A stretch of DNA of 64,000 nt from DATFFO01 sp963744905 (GCA_963744905.1 CAVUUV010000005.1:496001-560000); one strand, 5' to 3'; counted from the stretch's first letter, positions 12,444-21,031 are shown. Numbers and translations: made by a program. Notes: generated by a model from the letters alone, not told the origin.

Positions 12444-13230
12444 GGGCTTTCCGCCTCGCCTTCTCCTGCTCGGCTGCGAGCTGCGCGTGGCGGACGCGAC
12501 GGGGGAAGTGGATAGCAAACCACATCTCGGCAACACGCCTCAATGTTCGAGGCACATCACCGGCGCGCACTGTAGTGTGCCCTGCCTGCCGCGGATAGTG
12601 TCGAACCCCGACTTCAACGATTCGCCAGTTCCACTTCCTTGCCCTGGCCAGAATTTCAGTGTCGATGAAGAAGTCGTCGCACATCAATACAAGTCGGTCG
12701 AGCTTGTCGCGCCGCATCACTTTGAAGCTGCAGTCCACATCCCTGATAGGTACTCGGAAAAGGACGCGGACCAGGCGGTTGTACACCCACGACACAATAA
12801 GCCGGCTCAGCGGATCGAAGCGATAGACACGGAATCCAGCCACTAAATCGACATCCTGCATCAAGGGCAAGACATCCTCAAATTCGACGATATCAAACTG
12901 GTTGTCTGCATCTGTATAGCCGACGACATTTCCGCGGGCAGCCTCGAATCCTGTTCGGAGCGCGGCGCCATATCCACGATTTTCTGGATGCTGGATTACT
13001 CGCAGCCACTCGTACTCCTGGAACGCCTCCTTAAGAAGCTCAGCCGTTCCATCGATGGATCCATCGTCGACAACAATCACCTCAAGCGACCATCCCTGCA
13101 AGCCTTCTTGAAGAGCAACACATCGGCCGATAGCCTCAGGAAGTGACTCACTCTCGTTGTAGCAGGGCAACACCAACGTAAACAGGTGGTCCGCATCTGT
13201 CGCAGATCCGTTACCCGCAGACAGCGTCAT
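12433..13230 (-). CDS. GT2 glycosyltransferase, polyprenyl-phosphate sugar synthase type
   Basis: About 265 residues. It has LFTLVLPCYNESESL at the N-terminus, IVVDDGSIDGTAELL for nucleotide binding, HPENRGYGAALRTGF, GYTDADNQFD (metal/donor site) and DVDCSFKVMRRD, the set found in dolichyl/polyprenyl-phosphate mannose or glucose synthases. No C-terminal membrane helices, so it is probably peripheral at the inner membrane face. ATG 13230 is chosen because it overlaps the upstream methyltransferase stop in ATGA; the frame extends further upstream but only through that gene. It would supply lipid-linked sugar to the GT-C proteins of the same island. Confidence 0.8.
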   Translation of the reverse strand: MTLSAGNGSATDADHLFTLVLPCYNESESLPEAIGRCVALQEGLQGWSLEVIVVDDGSIDGTAELLKEAFQEYEWLRVIQHPENRGYGAALRTGFEAARGNVVGYTDADNQFDIVEFEDVLPLMQDVDLVAGFRVYRFDPLSRLIVSWVYNRLVRVLFRVPIRDVDCSFKVMRRDKLDRLVLMCDDFFIDTEILARARKWNWRIVEVGVRHYPRQAGHTTVRAGDVPRTLRRVAEMWFAIHFPRRVRHAQLAAEQEKARRKARES

Positions 13231-13895
13231 CCTCGCTCCGGGCGCTCCACACGAGTTGTGGTGGCGATGGCCACCGACTCTTCGCTTCTGCGAGATGAGA
13301 TCGGCGCCGCGGCACGCATGTGGACCAGTCTCCACAGGTTGAGTGGACCGATACCTACATGAAAAGAGGACGCCTCCAGCAACCTCAACCGTCGGGAAAC
13401 GAGACTCACCCACTGCTCCATCTTCCGAGGAAACTGGCCCCGGTCGGCCAAGGCCATTCGGCGCTCCAAACCGCCGCTGGCCAGCACCAGATCGACGATG
13501 TGTACTTCGCCTCCGGCTGCCAGAAGGCCACCGACTGACCAGAGCAACCTGTCGGCGCCCCGGTCATCAATGTGATGCATGAGGCTGTTCATCAGGATCA
13601 GATCGAAAGAGCCGATCTCGTCCACTTGCGCTTCGGTCACGTCTACGACCCGAAACTCTCCCCGGAAATGATCGCGTGCATAAGCTATGTACGATTCGCT
13701 TATGTCGATGCCCACGTAACGCTGGACCTGACCGAACATTCTTGCATTGGTACCGGGTCCGCAACCAACATCGAGTACGGAGCTGGACGATGACAGGGAG
13801 CTCGACGCCAGGACGGGAGCAATCTTCTTGCCCACAAACGGCGCCTGCCACATTCGATAAACCAACGGGTGAGCTAGAACTTGCTTCAGTGACAC
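13227..13895 (-). CDS. Class I SAM-dependent methyltransferase
   Basis: 222 residues. Motif I is SVLDVGCGPGTNARMF near residue 40, followed by RYVGIDISESYIAYA, FRVVDVTEAQ and FDLILMNSLMHHIDD, a standard Methyltransf_11/25 fold. It is the first gene of the island after uvrB. Its ATG (13895) lies ten bases inside the extended tail of the uvrB frame, but 86 bp beyond the stop uvrB would use without its 52-bp duplication. Coupled by ATGA to the GT2 gene downstream. The substrate is not predictable. Confidence 0.75.
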   Translation of the reverse strand: MSLKQVLAHPLVYRMWQAPFVGKKIAPVLASSSLSSSSSVLDVGCGPGTNARMFGQVQRYVGIDISESYIAYARDHFRGEFRVVDVTEAQVDEIGSFDLILMNSLMHHIDDRGADRLLWSVGGLLAAGGEVHIVDLVLASGGLERRMALADRGQFPRKMEQWVSLVSRRLRLLEASSFHVGIGPLNLWRLVHMRAAAPISSRRSEESVAIATTTRVERPERG

Positions 13896-16042
13896 TTCGA
13901 CGGGCTCCCGATACTGCAGCGATCGTAATCCATCGGCAAACGGACCCCGAGCCTAAAGGCATAGTCCGACGCCTGCGGAATCACCCCGTCGCCTGGGCGG
14001 TCTCCCTCAGCTCCCGTTTCAACTCGTTGATCTCGTCCCGTCGCCTGGGCGGTCTCCCTCAGCTCCCGTTTCAGCTCGTTGATCTCGTCCCGGAGCCGGG
14101 CGGCGTATTCGAATCGCAACTCCTTGGCGGCTTCGTGCATCTCGGATTCCAACCCGAGCAAGAGTCGATGGAGATCTTCGCCTTCCAGGTCCAATGGCCG
14201 GCGTCTTTCGACCTCACGCCTCCTTCTATCGGCGGCCGGGACCTCGGACTGGACGAGTTCGAGGATGTCGGAAACTCGTTTGCGAACCGTTTGAGGATCG
14301 ATGCCGTGCTCGGTGTTGTACTCCATCTGCAGGCGGCGACGCCGGTTGGTCTCGTTGATGGCTCGCTGCATCGAGTCCGTCACCTGATCGGCGTACATCA
14401 CTACCTGGCCCTCGACGTTGCGGGCCGCCCGGCCGATGATCTGGATCAGCGAGGTCTCGGAGCGGAGGAAACCCTCCTTGTCGGCGTCGAGAATGGCAAC
14501 CAGCGACACCTCGGGCAGGTCCAGGCCCTCTCGTAGCAGGTTGATGCCCACCAGGACGTCGAACTCCCCCAGCCTGAGCTCTCTCAGGATCTGCACCCGC
14601 TCCAGGGTGTCGATCTCGGAGTGCAGGTAGCGGGCTCGCACCCCCATCTCCAGGAGGTAGTCGGTCAGGTCCTCGGCCATCTTCTTGGTCAGGGTGGTGA
14701 CGAGGATGCGGGAGTTGGTCTCGGCCCGGCGTCGTATCTCCTCCAGCAGGTCGTCGATCTGACCCTTGGTCGGGCGGATGACCACCTCGGGGTCGATCAG
14801 GCCGGTTGGCCGCACGATCTGTTCCACCACGCGTGTGGAGTGCTCTCGCTCGAACGGGCCGGGGGTGGCGGACATGAACACGACCTGATGGGCCCGCTCC
14901 AGCCACTCGTCGAATCGAAGGGGCCGGTTGTCGAGGGCGGAGGGAAGCCGGAATCCATGCTCGACCAGGACCTCCTTCCTCGACCGGTCACCTTCGTACT
15001 GGCCACCGATCTGAGGCACCGTGACATGAGACTCGTCGAGGACCATCAGATAGTCGTCGGGGAAGTAGTCCAACAGCGTGTATGGGGCCTCTCCCTGGGC
15101 CCGACCATCCAGATGGCGGGAGTAGTTCTCGATTCCCGAGCAGAACCCCACCTCGCGCATCATCTCCAGGTCATAGGCCGTCCGCATGCGGAGGCGCTGC
15201 GCCTCCAGCATCTTCCCCTGGGACTCCAACTCCCCGAGCCGCTCCTGCAGTTCGACCTCGATGTTCTCCACCGCTTTGAGCATCTTCTCCCGTTCGGTGA
15301 CGTAGTGGGTGGCGGGGAAGACGAACACCTCGTTCATCTCCTCCATCACCTCACCGGTGATGGGATCCATCCTCAGGATCCGCTCGACTTCGTCGCCCCA
15401 GAACTCGATGCGGACGATGGTCTCACCGTAGGAGGGGAACACCTCCAGGGTGTCGCCCTTGACCCGGAACTTCCCCCGGACCAGGTTGACCTCGTTGCGT
15501 TCGTACTGGATGTCGACCAGCCGCCGTATGGCGTCACCCATCGGGTATTCGACCCCCCTCACCAGCCGCAGCAGCTGGCCCCGATACTGCTCGGGCGATC
15601 CCAGCCCGTAGATGGCCGAAACCGAGGCCACGATGATGACGTCGTTGCGCACCAGCAGGCCCGAGGTGGCGGCATGGCGAAGCCGGTCGATCTCGTCGTT
15701 GACGGTGGCATCCTTCTCGATGTAGGTATCGGTCTGAGGCATGTAGGCCTCGGGCTGGTAGTAGTCGTAGTAGGAGACGAAGTACTCGACCCGGTTGTTG
15801 GGGAAGAACTGGCGAAACTCGTTGGCCAGTTGAGCCGCCAGGGCCTTGTTGGGGGCCAGGACCAGAGTCGGCTTCTGCACCCGTTCGATGGTCCAGGCGA
15901 TGGTGGCGGACTTGCCCGACCCGGTGATGCCGAGGAGGGTCTGGAAACGCTCACCGGCGTCGATCCCCTCGGCCAGGGCGGCAATCGCTTCTGGCTGATC
16001 ACCTGAAGGAGCGAACTCGGATACGACCTCGAAAGCTGGCAT
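13886..16042 (-). CDS. uvrB: UvrB, excinuclease ABC subunit B, with altered C-terminus
   Basis: UvrB is the DNA helicase-like damage-verification subunit of nucleotide excision repair. It starts MPAFEVVSEFAPSGDQPEAI. The Walker A motif is GITGSGKSATIAW, the beta-hairpin region is YFVSYYDYYQPEAYMPQ, the Walker B is LDESHVT, and helicase motifs include VVFMSATPGPFE and IIGRAARN. The C-terminal UVR domain (HEAAKELRFEYAARLRDEI) is present and should bind UvrC. After ELKRELRETAQATG the 52-bp duplication shifts the frame and adds about 32 unrelated residues, ending at 13886 instead of 13981. The frame extends upstream to 16729, but that part overlaps another gene and is not UvrB-like. ATG 16042 is the natural start. 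Confidence 0.95.
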   Translation of the reverse strand: MPAFEVVSEFAPSGDQPEAIAALAEGIDAGERFQTLLGITGSGKSATIAWTIERVQKPTLVLAPNKALAAQLANEFRQFFPNNRVEYFVSYYDYYQPEAYMPQTDTYIEKDATVNDEIDRLRHAATSGLLVRNDVIIVASVSAIYGLGSPEQYRGQLLRLVRGVEYPMGDAIRRLVDIQYERNEVNLVRGKFRVKGDTLEVFPSYGETIVRIEFWGDEVERILRMDPITGEVMEEMNEVFVFPATHYVTEREKMLKAVENIEVELQERLGELESQGKMLEAQRLRMRTAYDLEMMREVGFCSGIENYSRHLDGRAQGEAPYTLLDYFPDDYLMVLDESHVTVPQIGGQYEGDRSRKEVLVEHGFRLPSALDNRPLRFDEWLERAHQVVFMSATPGPFEREHSTRVVEQIVRPTGLIDPEVVIRPTKGQIDDLLEEIRRRAETNSRILVTTLTKKMAEDLTDYLLEMGVRARYLHSEIDTLERVQILRELRLGEFDVLVGINLLREGLDLPEVSLVAILDADKEGFLRSETSLIQIIGRAARNVEGQVVMYADQVTDSMQRAINETNRRRRLQMEYNTEHGIDPQTVRKRVSDILELVQSEVPAADRRRREVERRRPLDLEGEDLHRLLLGLESEMHEAAKELRFEYAARLRDEINELKRELRETAQATGRDQRVETGAEGDRPGDGVIPQASDYAFRLGVRLPMDYDRCSIGSPSKCH
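13985..14088. repeat. 52-bp direct tandem duplication in the 3' end of uvrB
   Basis: Bases 13985-14036 and 14037-14088 are the same 52-bp sequence with one visible mismatch (aactcg against agctcg), and the match runs a few bases further. Both copies encode RDEINELKRELRETAQAT on the minus strand, in different frames because 52 is not a multiple of three. The second copy in its natural frame would end at a TGA at 13981-13983. The duplication lies exactly at the uvrB end of the glycan island. Confidence 0.9.
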
Positions 16043-16068
16043 CCCGAACAGGGTACCGGAGCGGAGCG

Positions 16069-17160
16069 TCAAGAATCCGCGGGATGGGCCGCCTCGAGGG
16101 CAAGCCGCGTCGCCAAGAGCAGGAACATGGCGTTGCGAGCGGTCAAGAGCAGGAAGAACCACACCTGCTCGAACAGGGAGGGGTGCCAGATCCAGGTGAG
16201 ATAGATGGTGAGGACGCTCACTGCCGCCCCCACCGCCAGGGTCGTCCGGTGCCGGGAGAGGGCCAGGAACGGCGTCAGCCACAGCACATACTGGAGGGAG
16301 AAGAGCGGAGAGACGAGGACGGTGCCGGCAGTGATCACACCCAGGGCGAGGAAGGTTCGCCGGTTGTCCGAGGCCCTGGCCAGGGACCAGAAGCCCGACA
16401 CCGAGGACGAGCATAGGCCGACAGCGCTGTTCAACAACAATGCAGCTCGGCCGGCGTCCAGGTAGGCGGCGGTGGTGACGTCGACTCCACTGGAATGGCC
16501 ACCAAGCACCCTCCCCGCTCCCACCAGGGCGCCTACCACTGTCTCGGCGTGGAGTCCTACCGCCCGGCGAGCCGAGGCGAAGCCGGGCAGCAAGGTCAGC
16601 CCAACGGCGATAGCCCCGGAGAAGAGAACCCACAGCGAACGACCCCGGGGCGGGTATTTCCTCTCCCCCAGGCCGATCACGGCCGGCCACACCTTGGCCA
16701 GTGCGCCCAGACCGCCGGCCACCACCCATCCGGGTCGGTCATCGAGAAACCAGACCGCAGCCACGAGGAACAGCAGAAGAGACACCGGATCGTTACGGAA
16801 GATCACCAGGGGTACGAGCGGCAAGGTCACGATCAACCACCGAGCGACACTCCCACGAGCGTCCAGGCGCCGGCCCAGAGCGCCGATCAGCGGCACACAC
16901 CCGGCCAGGATTCCCGTCGTGAGGACGGCGAAGGCGATGATGTACATCCGTTGGGAGACCCAGCCGCCGATCGTCCAGGCGGCCAGCATCGGGATCAGCA
17001 TCACCGGGAGGTGCTCGAAAGGCACATCGAAGTACGGGAGACCTCCGGACAGGATCGCCTCCACTCGAGTCCGGTAGGCGGCGGGATCTCCGGGGATGAT
17101 CACATCCGGATAGGCAGCCACCAACCGTATCGCAGCCAGTCCGGCCACGATCACCGCCAT
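16069..17160 (-). CDS. GT87/DUF2029-like membrane protein
   Basis: 363 residues with about ten hydrophobic segments. The first loop has VIIPGDPAAYRTRVEAILSG and GLPYFDVPFEHLPVMLIPM, the early acidic and aromatic motif seen in polyprenyl-phosphate-dependent mannosyltransferase-like proteins. A later loop has VIFRNDPVSLLLFLVAAVWF and LAKVWPAVIG. Function as a surface-glycan glycosyltransferase is inference. GC content matches the core chromosome, unlike the island. It follows the HTTM protein and precedes uvrB by 26 bp, all on the minus strand, so uvrB may be cotranscribed with it. Confidence 0.6.
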   Translation of the reverse strand: MAVIVAGLAAIRLVAAYPDVIIPGDPAAYRTRVEAILSGGLPYFDVPFEHLPVMLIPMLAAWTIGGWVSQRMYIIAFAVLTTGILAGCVPLIGALGRRLDARGSVARWLIVTLPLVPLVIFRNDPVSLLLFLVAAVWFLDDRPGWVVAGGLGALAKVWPAVIGLGERKYPPRGRSLWVLFSGAIAVGLTLLPGFASARRAVGLHAETVVGALVGAGRVLGGHSSGVDVTTAAYLDAGRAALLLNSAVGLCSSSVSGFWSLARASDNRRTFLALGVITAGTVLVSPLFSLQYVLWLTPFLALSRHRTTLAVGAAVSVLTIYLTWIWHPSLFEQVWFFLLLTARNAMFLLLATRLALEAAHPADS

Positions 17161-17220
17161 GACGAGGATGACGGTTCTACGCCGATCGGGTCCGGAGGCG
17201 ACGAGAGAAGTGCGGCTCAG

Positions 17221-18456
17221 TCATTCACGGAGCCGCCCTCGGACTGCACGTTCCACGTCAGCGGGTAGATCGACTGACGGTAACCCGCCACCCAGCGCCG
17301 GTGGAGTCTCGACATGAGCCGTTGAGTAGACCCACTGATGGCCGGGACCGAGGAAACGATCAATGAGCCGGTCCGCCACCCCGGTGGAAATCGGACCGGC
17401 CCACAGCCACAGCCCGTAACGTCGCCCCATCAACCAGGGACCCGGAGTCCCATCGGGTTGGCTGAAAGGAAGCAGTCGCCCGTCTTCCTCCACTCGCTGG
17501 AAGGGGAGGTCGTACAGATGCTGATCGAGAAACAGGGGGTGGGGTTGTATACCGATGAGGGGCGCCGTCGCTGTTGTGAAAGACTTTGCCCGATCTAGGG
17601 CCGACAGCGGTACTCCCAGCCAGGGCACCTGCAGAACCGAGACTGCCTGAATGACCGTGAGGCCGCCGGCCAGGACCAGCAAGGGACGCACCTCGGCCTG
17701 CCGACCCAGCTCGCGGTCGGGGAGTAGCAACATCATCAATGCAACGAAGAACAGCCCGAACAGGGGAATCCGGAACACGATGCCTATACCCAGATGGAGT
17801 GCACAGCCCGCCGCCAGCAACCACGGACGGAGTGGCCTGATCCACATCAAGATCAGGAACAGGCCTTCGAAAGCGAGGACGCCGTAGCCGAGGACCAGGA
17901 CCAGAGGGTGATTGTCCAGGATCGGTCCCAGGTTCAGGGACGTCAGCTGGGGCATGGCGGCAGGACGCCACACACCGAGGCCCGAACGCCACGTCTCCGA
18001 GCCCAGTTTCCACAGCACCGAGTCGAAGTAGAAGAGTCCGACACCAATGAACAGGATGAGATTGGGGGCGAACCGCACCACTCCGTCGCGAGCGGTCCCA
18101 CGCCACGCCTCGACCGACAGCCGGCCTGAGAGGGGAACGAACAACAGCAGGAAGTTGACGGTCAGAACGACCACGTCGGCGTGATAGGTGAAGGGTCGGA
18201 TGGCGTAGAGGACGATGACTCCCAGCCCAAAATTCAACAGCGCCGCCCATCGGCTCCATAGACCCACCCCCAGCATGACGACAGCCACGGCCCAGATGGG
18301 AACGAGCCACACGGCCCAGTCCTCGAAGTAGACCCGCCTCCACCTCCACATATCGATCAGGTCTGCCAGCAGAACTGCGGCGTATGTGATACGGAAGATG
18401 GCCATGGGCAGCGAGCTGACGACCTGGCTTTGCCGGCTAATGAAGCCTCGAAACAT
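17221..18456 (-). CDS. HTTM-domain membrane protein
   Basis: 411 residues. The N-terminal ~280 residues form the HTTM four-helix-type region known from vitamin K-dependent gamma-carboxylase relatives: MAIFRITYAAVLLADLIDMW, PFTYHADVVVLTVNFLLLF, LFYFDSVLWKLGSETWRSG and LLAAGCALHLGIGIVFRIPL. The pattern of short aromatic loops with a Trp-rich region after the fourth helix is characteristic. The C-terminal ~130 residues are soluble. Bacterial HTTM proteins have no settled function. It is divergent from the sensor kinase (84-bp gap) and upstream of the GT87-like gene. Confidence 0.65.
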   Translation of the reverse strand: MFRGFISRQSQVVSSLPMAIFRITYAAVLLADLIDMWRWRRVYFEDWAVWLVPIWAVAVVMLGVGLWSRWAALLNFGLGVIVLYAIRPFTYHADVVVLTVNFLLLFVPLSGRLSVEAWRGTARDGVVRFAPNLILFIGVGLFYFDSVLWKLGSETWRSGLGVWRPAAMPQLTSLNLGPILDNHPLVLVLGYGVLAFEGLFLILMWIRPLRPWLLAAGCALHLGIGIVFRIPLFGLFFVALMMLLLPDRELGRQAEVRPLLVLAGGLTVIQAVSVLQVPWLGVPLSALDRAKSFTTATAPLIGIQPHPLFLDQHLYDLPFQRVEEDGRLLPFSQPDGTPGPWLMGRRYGLWLWAGPISTGVADRLIDRFLGPGHQWVYSTAHVETPPALGGGLPSVDLPADVERAVRGRLRE

Positions 18457-18539
18457 GTCAGCGGATCTCCTTTGGCCTGCTCTCGTCCGAGCCGATCTGC
18501 GGTATGACCCGGGCCCGATGCCTTAACCTGTCTTGAGAG

Positions 18540-20042
18540 ATGATCGAGAGCCCAGTCTGGCCCGCCAGAACCGTCAAGCTGGTTGTCATCGCGTCATGGG
18601 TAGCACTGGTGCTGGCGATTTTCAGCACGGCCACGACCCAATCCGCCATGTTGACGGTCGCCGCCGCCACCCTAGGAAGCCTGTTCGTTCTCGTCGTGGT
18701 CGTCGTCCCGAGAGACATCCTGCTTCGGGGCGGCATCCAGTTTGAGATAACCGTCATCTTCGGCGCCCTGCTCACCATCGCCGCAGTAACCCTCACCGGC
18801 GGCATCGACAGCCCCTTCGTACTCCTCGCCCTCATGCCGACACTGCTCGCATCAGTCGTCGGCTCCACCCGAATCGGACTGACTACAGGCCTCCTTTCGG
18901 GGGCATTGCTGGCCGGAGTCACCGTCGCCCAGACCGAGGCGAGTTCCCTGGCTGGTGCGGTGGGGACGATCGCACTCTTCCCTCTGATGGCTCTGGTGGT
19001 GGCGCAGATACGCAACATCCTGGTTGAGATCGAACAGCGGGCCGCCTCTCTTGAGCGCGCATCGTTGCGAAGCGAAGCGGAATTGGCCAGGCTGGGTCAG
19101 GCCAATGAGCTGCTCCGGCGGCTCACCGACGTCTACGGTGATGGTCGAACCAATCCGATAGACGTCAGCCGGGCCGCAATGGAGGCGATCGTCGATGCTC
19201 ATCCGGGGAGTTTCGCCACCGCCACCATGTTCGACGCACAAGGTCCGGTGGTGGTGGCTCGGATCGGCACCGACTCCCCAGATCTGATCCGTTCCCAGAT
19301 TCCGCTCGGAGACGGAGAAACCACCTCGGGCGTGGTGTCACTTGGAACTCCCCGCTCGCTCAGTAACGCAGAGCGACGCGACATCGACCGGCTGCTCCGA
19401 CCCGTGGCCGTGTCATTCGCCAACACGGTTCTGCTTCAGGACATCGCCCGCACCGCGGTTAAAGAAGAGCGTCTCCGACTTGCCCGAGAGTTGCACGACG
19501 AGGTAGGCCCTGCCCTGGCCGCCCTGGGGCTGTCGCTCGACGCCGTCCAGATATCCACTGGCGACAACGACCTGAGCAACAGCTTGAGCCATATTCGGGA
19601 AGGCCTCGGAGGCGTCGTCGACGACCTCCGGATGATCATCGCGGATTTGAGGGAGGAGGCCTCCAACTCACTTTCGTCCGAGCTCAAGACTGCCTTGCGA
19701 GACCTGGCTCCACCGCCCGATATCAACCTCGAATTGAGCGAGCGGCGCCCGCCCCGGGCCGGGGCCATGCGCCAGATATTGGCCATAGTCGTAGAATCGG
19801 TAAGGAATTCTTACCGCCATGCCGATGCAGATGTGATCCAGGTCAAAGGTGAAGTGGAACGAAGCCGGGTCGCCATCGAAGTCATCGATAATGGAACCGG
19901 TTTCGATCCCTCGAGACTGCCAGAGGGCCATTTTGGAGTATTGGGCATGAGAGAACGCGCCGACCGTATTGGGGCCGCCGTCCATATCGAATCGAATTCG
20001 AATGGCACCAAGGTGACGCTGTCGTGGAAGGAACAACGATGA
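18540..20042 (+). CDS. Membrane sensor histidine kinase, NarX/DesK-type (HisKA_3)
   Basis: 500 residues. Five or six N-terminal membrane helices (about residues 10-160) with short loops are followed by a coiled-coil linker, a GAF-like segment (about 200-300) and HisKA_3 with phospho-acceptor His319 in ARELHDEVG. The HATPase_c domain has VVESVRNSYRHAD (N box), VIDNGTGFDPS and GHFGVLGMRERA. No large extracytoplasmic domain, so it likely senses membrane state or a small ligand. ATG 18540 follows AGAGA; no strong Shine-Dalgarno. Its stop overlaps the response regulator start in ATGA. The pair sits just upstream of three Flp pilin genes, suggesting but not proving control of pili. Confidence 0.85.
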   Translation: MIESPVWPARTVKLVVIASWVALVLAIFSTATTQSAMLTVAAATLGSLFVLVVVVVPRDILLRGGIQFEITVIFGALLTIAAVTLTGGIDSPFVLLALMPTLLASVVGSTRIGLTTGLLSGALLAGVTVAQTEASSLAGAVGTIALFPLMALVVAQIRNILVEIEQRAASLERASLRSEAELARLGQANELLRRLTDVYGDGRTNPIDVSRAAMEAIVDAHPGSFATATMFDAQGPVVVARIGTDSPDLIRSQIPLGDGETTSGVVSLGTPRSLSNAERRDIDRLLRPVAVSFANTVLLQDIARTAVKEERLRLARELHDEVGPALAALGLSLDAVQISTGDNDLSNSLSHIREGLGGVVDDLRMIIADLREEASNSLSSELKTALRDLAPPPDINLELSERRPPRAGAMRQILAIVVESVRNSYRHADADVIQVKGEVERSRVAIEVIDNGTGFDPSRLPEGHFGVLGMRERADRIGAAVHIESNSNGTKVTLSWKEQR

Positions 20043-20674
20043 TCAGAGTCTGGATCGCCGACGACCACACTCTCTTCGCCCAGGGGCTGCGAAGAGGCCT
20101 CGAGGCACTGCCGGACATAAGGGTGGTGGGTCTGGCGGCCACCGGTACAGAGCTACTGGAGGGAATCAAGACTCAGCCCGCCGAGGTGTGCATAGCTGAT
20201 CTCGAGATGCCCGGTGGTGGTGGTGCCGCCATCCTGAAGGGCATTCATGACACCCCGGTGATCATCGTCTCGATGCATGCCGATGAGACGGAGCGAAAGG
20301 CCGCCGCCACCGCCGGTGCAGCCGGTTTCTTCTCCAAGTCGGCCCCACTCAGTGTCATCGCCAGCGCCATAAGGGCGGTGTCTGCCGGTGAGAGCCTGGA
20401 CATCCTGGACCAGGCTGCCAACGACCCGGTTCTGGAGCAATACAGCGAACCGGAACTGGACCCGGGAGCCGCCTCGTTGACCGACAGAGAGAGGGAGATC
20501 CTGGCCCACCTGGCTCGGGGCGTTTCCGCCACCGATGAGCTGGCGGAAATGCTCTTCATTTCCCAGAAAACGGTCAAGAATCATCTCGCATCGATCTTTC
20601 AGAAGCTTGCCGTCTCGGACCGGACCCAGGCCGCGGTGGAGGCTATCCGCCTGGGTCTGGATCAGGAGGATTGA
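20039..20674 (+). CDS. NarL/FixJ-family response regulator
   Basis: 211 residues. The receiver domain begins MIRVWIADDHTLFAQGL with the acidic pair at residues 8-9 and phospho-acceptor Asp54 in IADLEMPGGGG. The C-terminal LuxR-type helix-turn-helix includes LTDREREILAHLARGVS and ISQKTVKNHLASIFQKL. ATG 20039 overlaps the kinase stop, so the two are translationally coupled. A longer frame from 20024 only adds residues from within the kinase gene. The pilin leader region begins 115 bp downstream. Confidence 0.9.
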   Translation: MIRVWIADDHTLFAQGLRRGLEALPDIRVVGLAATGTELLEGIKTQPAEVCIADLEMPGGGGAAILKGIHDTPVIIVSMHADETERKAAATAGAAGFFSKSAPLSVIASAIRAVSAGESLDILDQAANDPVLEQYSEPELDPGAASLTDREREILAHLARGVSATDELAEMLFISQKTVKNHLASIFQKLAVSDRTQAAVEAIRLGLDQED

Positions 20675-20788
20675 CCACACGTGGTGAATGAGCCTCCCGG
20701 CCCACTGTGTGCGCTCAACCTTTGGAGGATCATTCCGATTGTTAACCCGTACGCAAGCTCTCCATCGGAGATCTCGAAAGGAGGAGAC

Positions 20789-20974
20789 ATGCTTACAGTC
20801 TGGACCCAGGTGACCACGTGGCTCGCCAGCCGCGACGAGCGTGGCGCCAGCATGGTGGAGTACGCCCTGCTGGTCGTGCTGATCGCCATCGTCGCCCTGG
20901 TCGCCATCAGCCTGGTCGGCAAGGAGACCTCGAAGGCCTTCTCGACCGTCGCCGGCTCACTCGGCACCAACTGA
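20789..20974 (+). CDS. flp: Flp/Fap-type pilin, copy 1
   Basis: 61 residues: a short leader MLTVWTQVTTWLASRDERG, then the Flp prepilin motif ASMVEYALLVVLIAIVALVA. Cleavage after the Gly by a TadV-type prepilin peptidase would place Glu at +5 and Tyr at +6, the hallmark of Flp pilins. The rest is one hydrophobic helix and a short KETSKAFSTVAGSLGTN tail. A strong ribosome binding site (AAAGGAGGA) precedes ATG 20789. It is almost identical to copy 2, 378 bp downstream, and is followed by a strong hairpin terminator. The Tad machine encoded convergently would assemble it. Confidence 0.92.
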   Translation: MLTVWTQVTTWLASRDERGASMVEYALLVVLIAIVALVAISLVGKETSKAFSTVAGSLGTN

Positions 20975-20992
20975 GAGAACAGACAAGCGAAC

Positions 20993-21031
20993 CACTGAAA
21001 GGGGGGCGGTTCAGCCGCCCCCCTTTCAGTG
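20993..21031 (+). terminator. Strong hairpin terminator after flp copy 1
   Basis: A perfect 17-bp stem (cactgaaaggggggcgg paired with its complement) closes a five-base loop TTCAG. It starts 19 bp after the flp stop. The lower stem AAA/TTT gives a short U tract rather than a long one. It should limit read-through and may also shape the stability of the abundant pilin mRNA. Confidence 0.85.

Noticed and set aside
14621..16006. Plus-strand open frame of 461 codons
   Set aside because: Antisense to uvrB; composition (Gly, His, Leu, Val) is typical of a shadow frame and no domain is visible.
16043..16729. N-terminal extension of the UvrB frame
   Set aside because: It overlaps the membrane protein at 16069-17160, and UvrB has a canonical start at 16042.
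18458..19018. Minus-strand frame opposite the sensor kinase
   Set aside because: Ser/Thr/Arg-rich shadow of the kinase membrane domain; no ribosome binding site and no domain.
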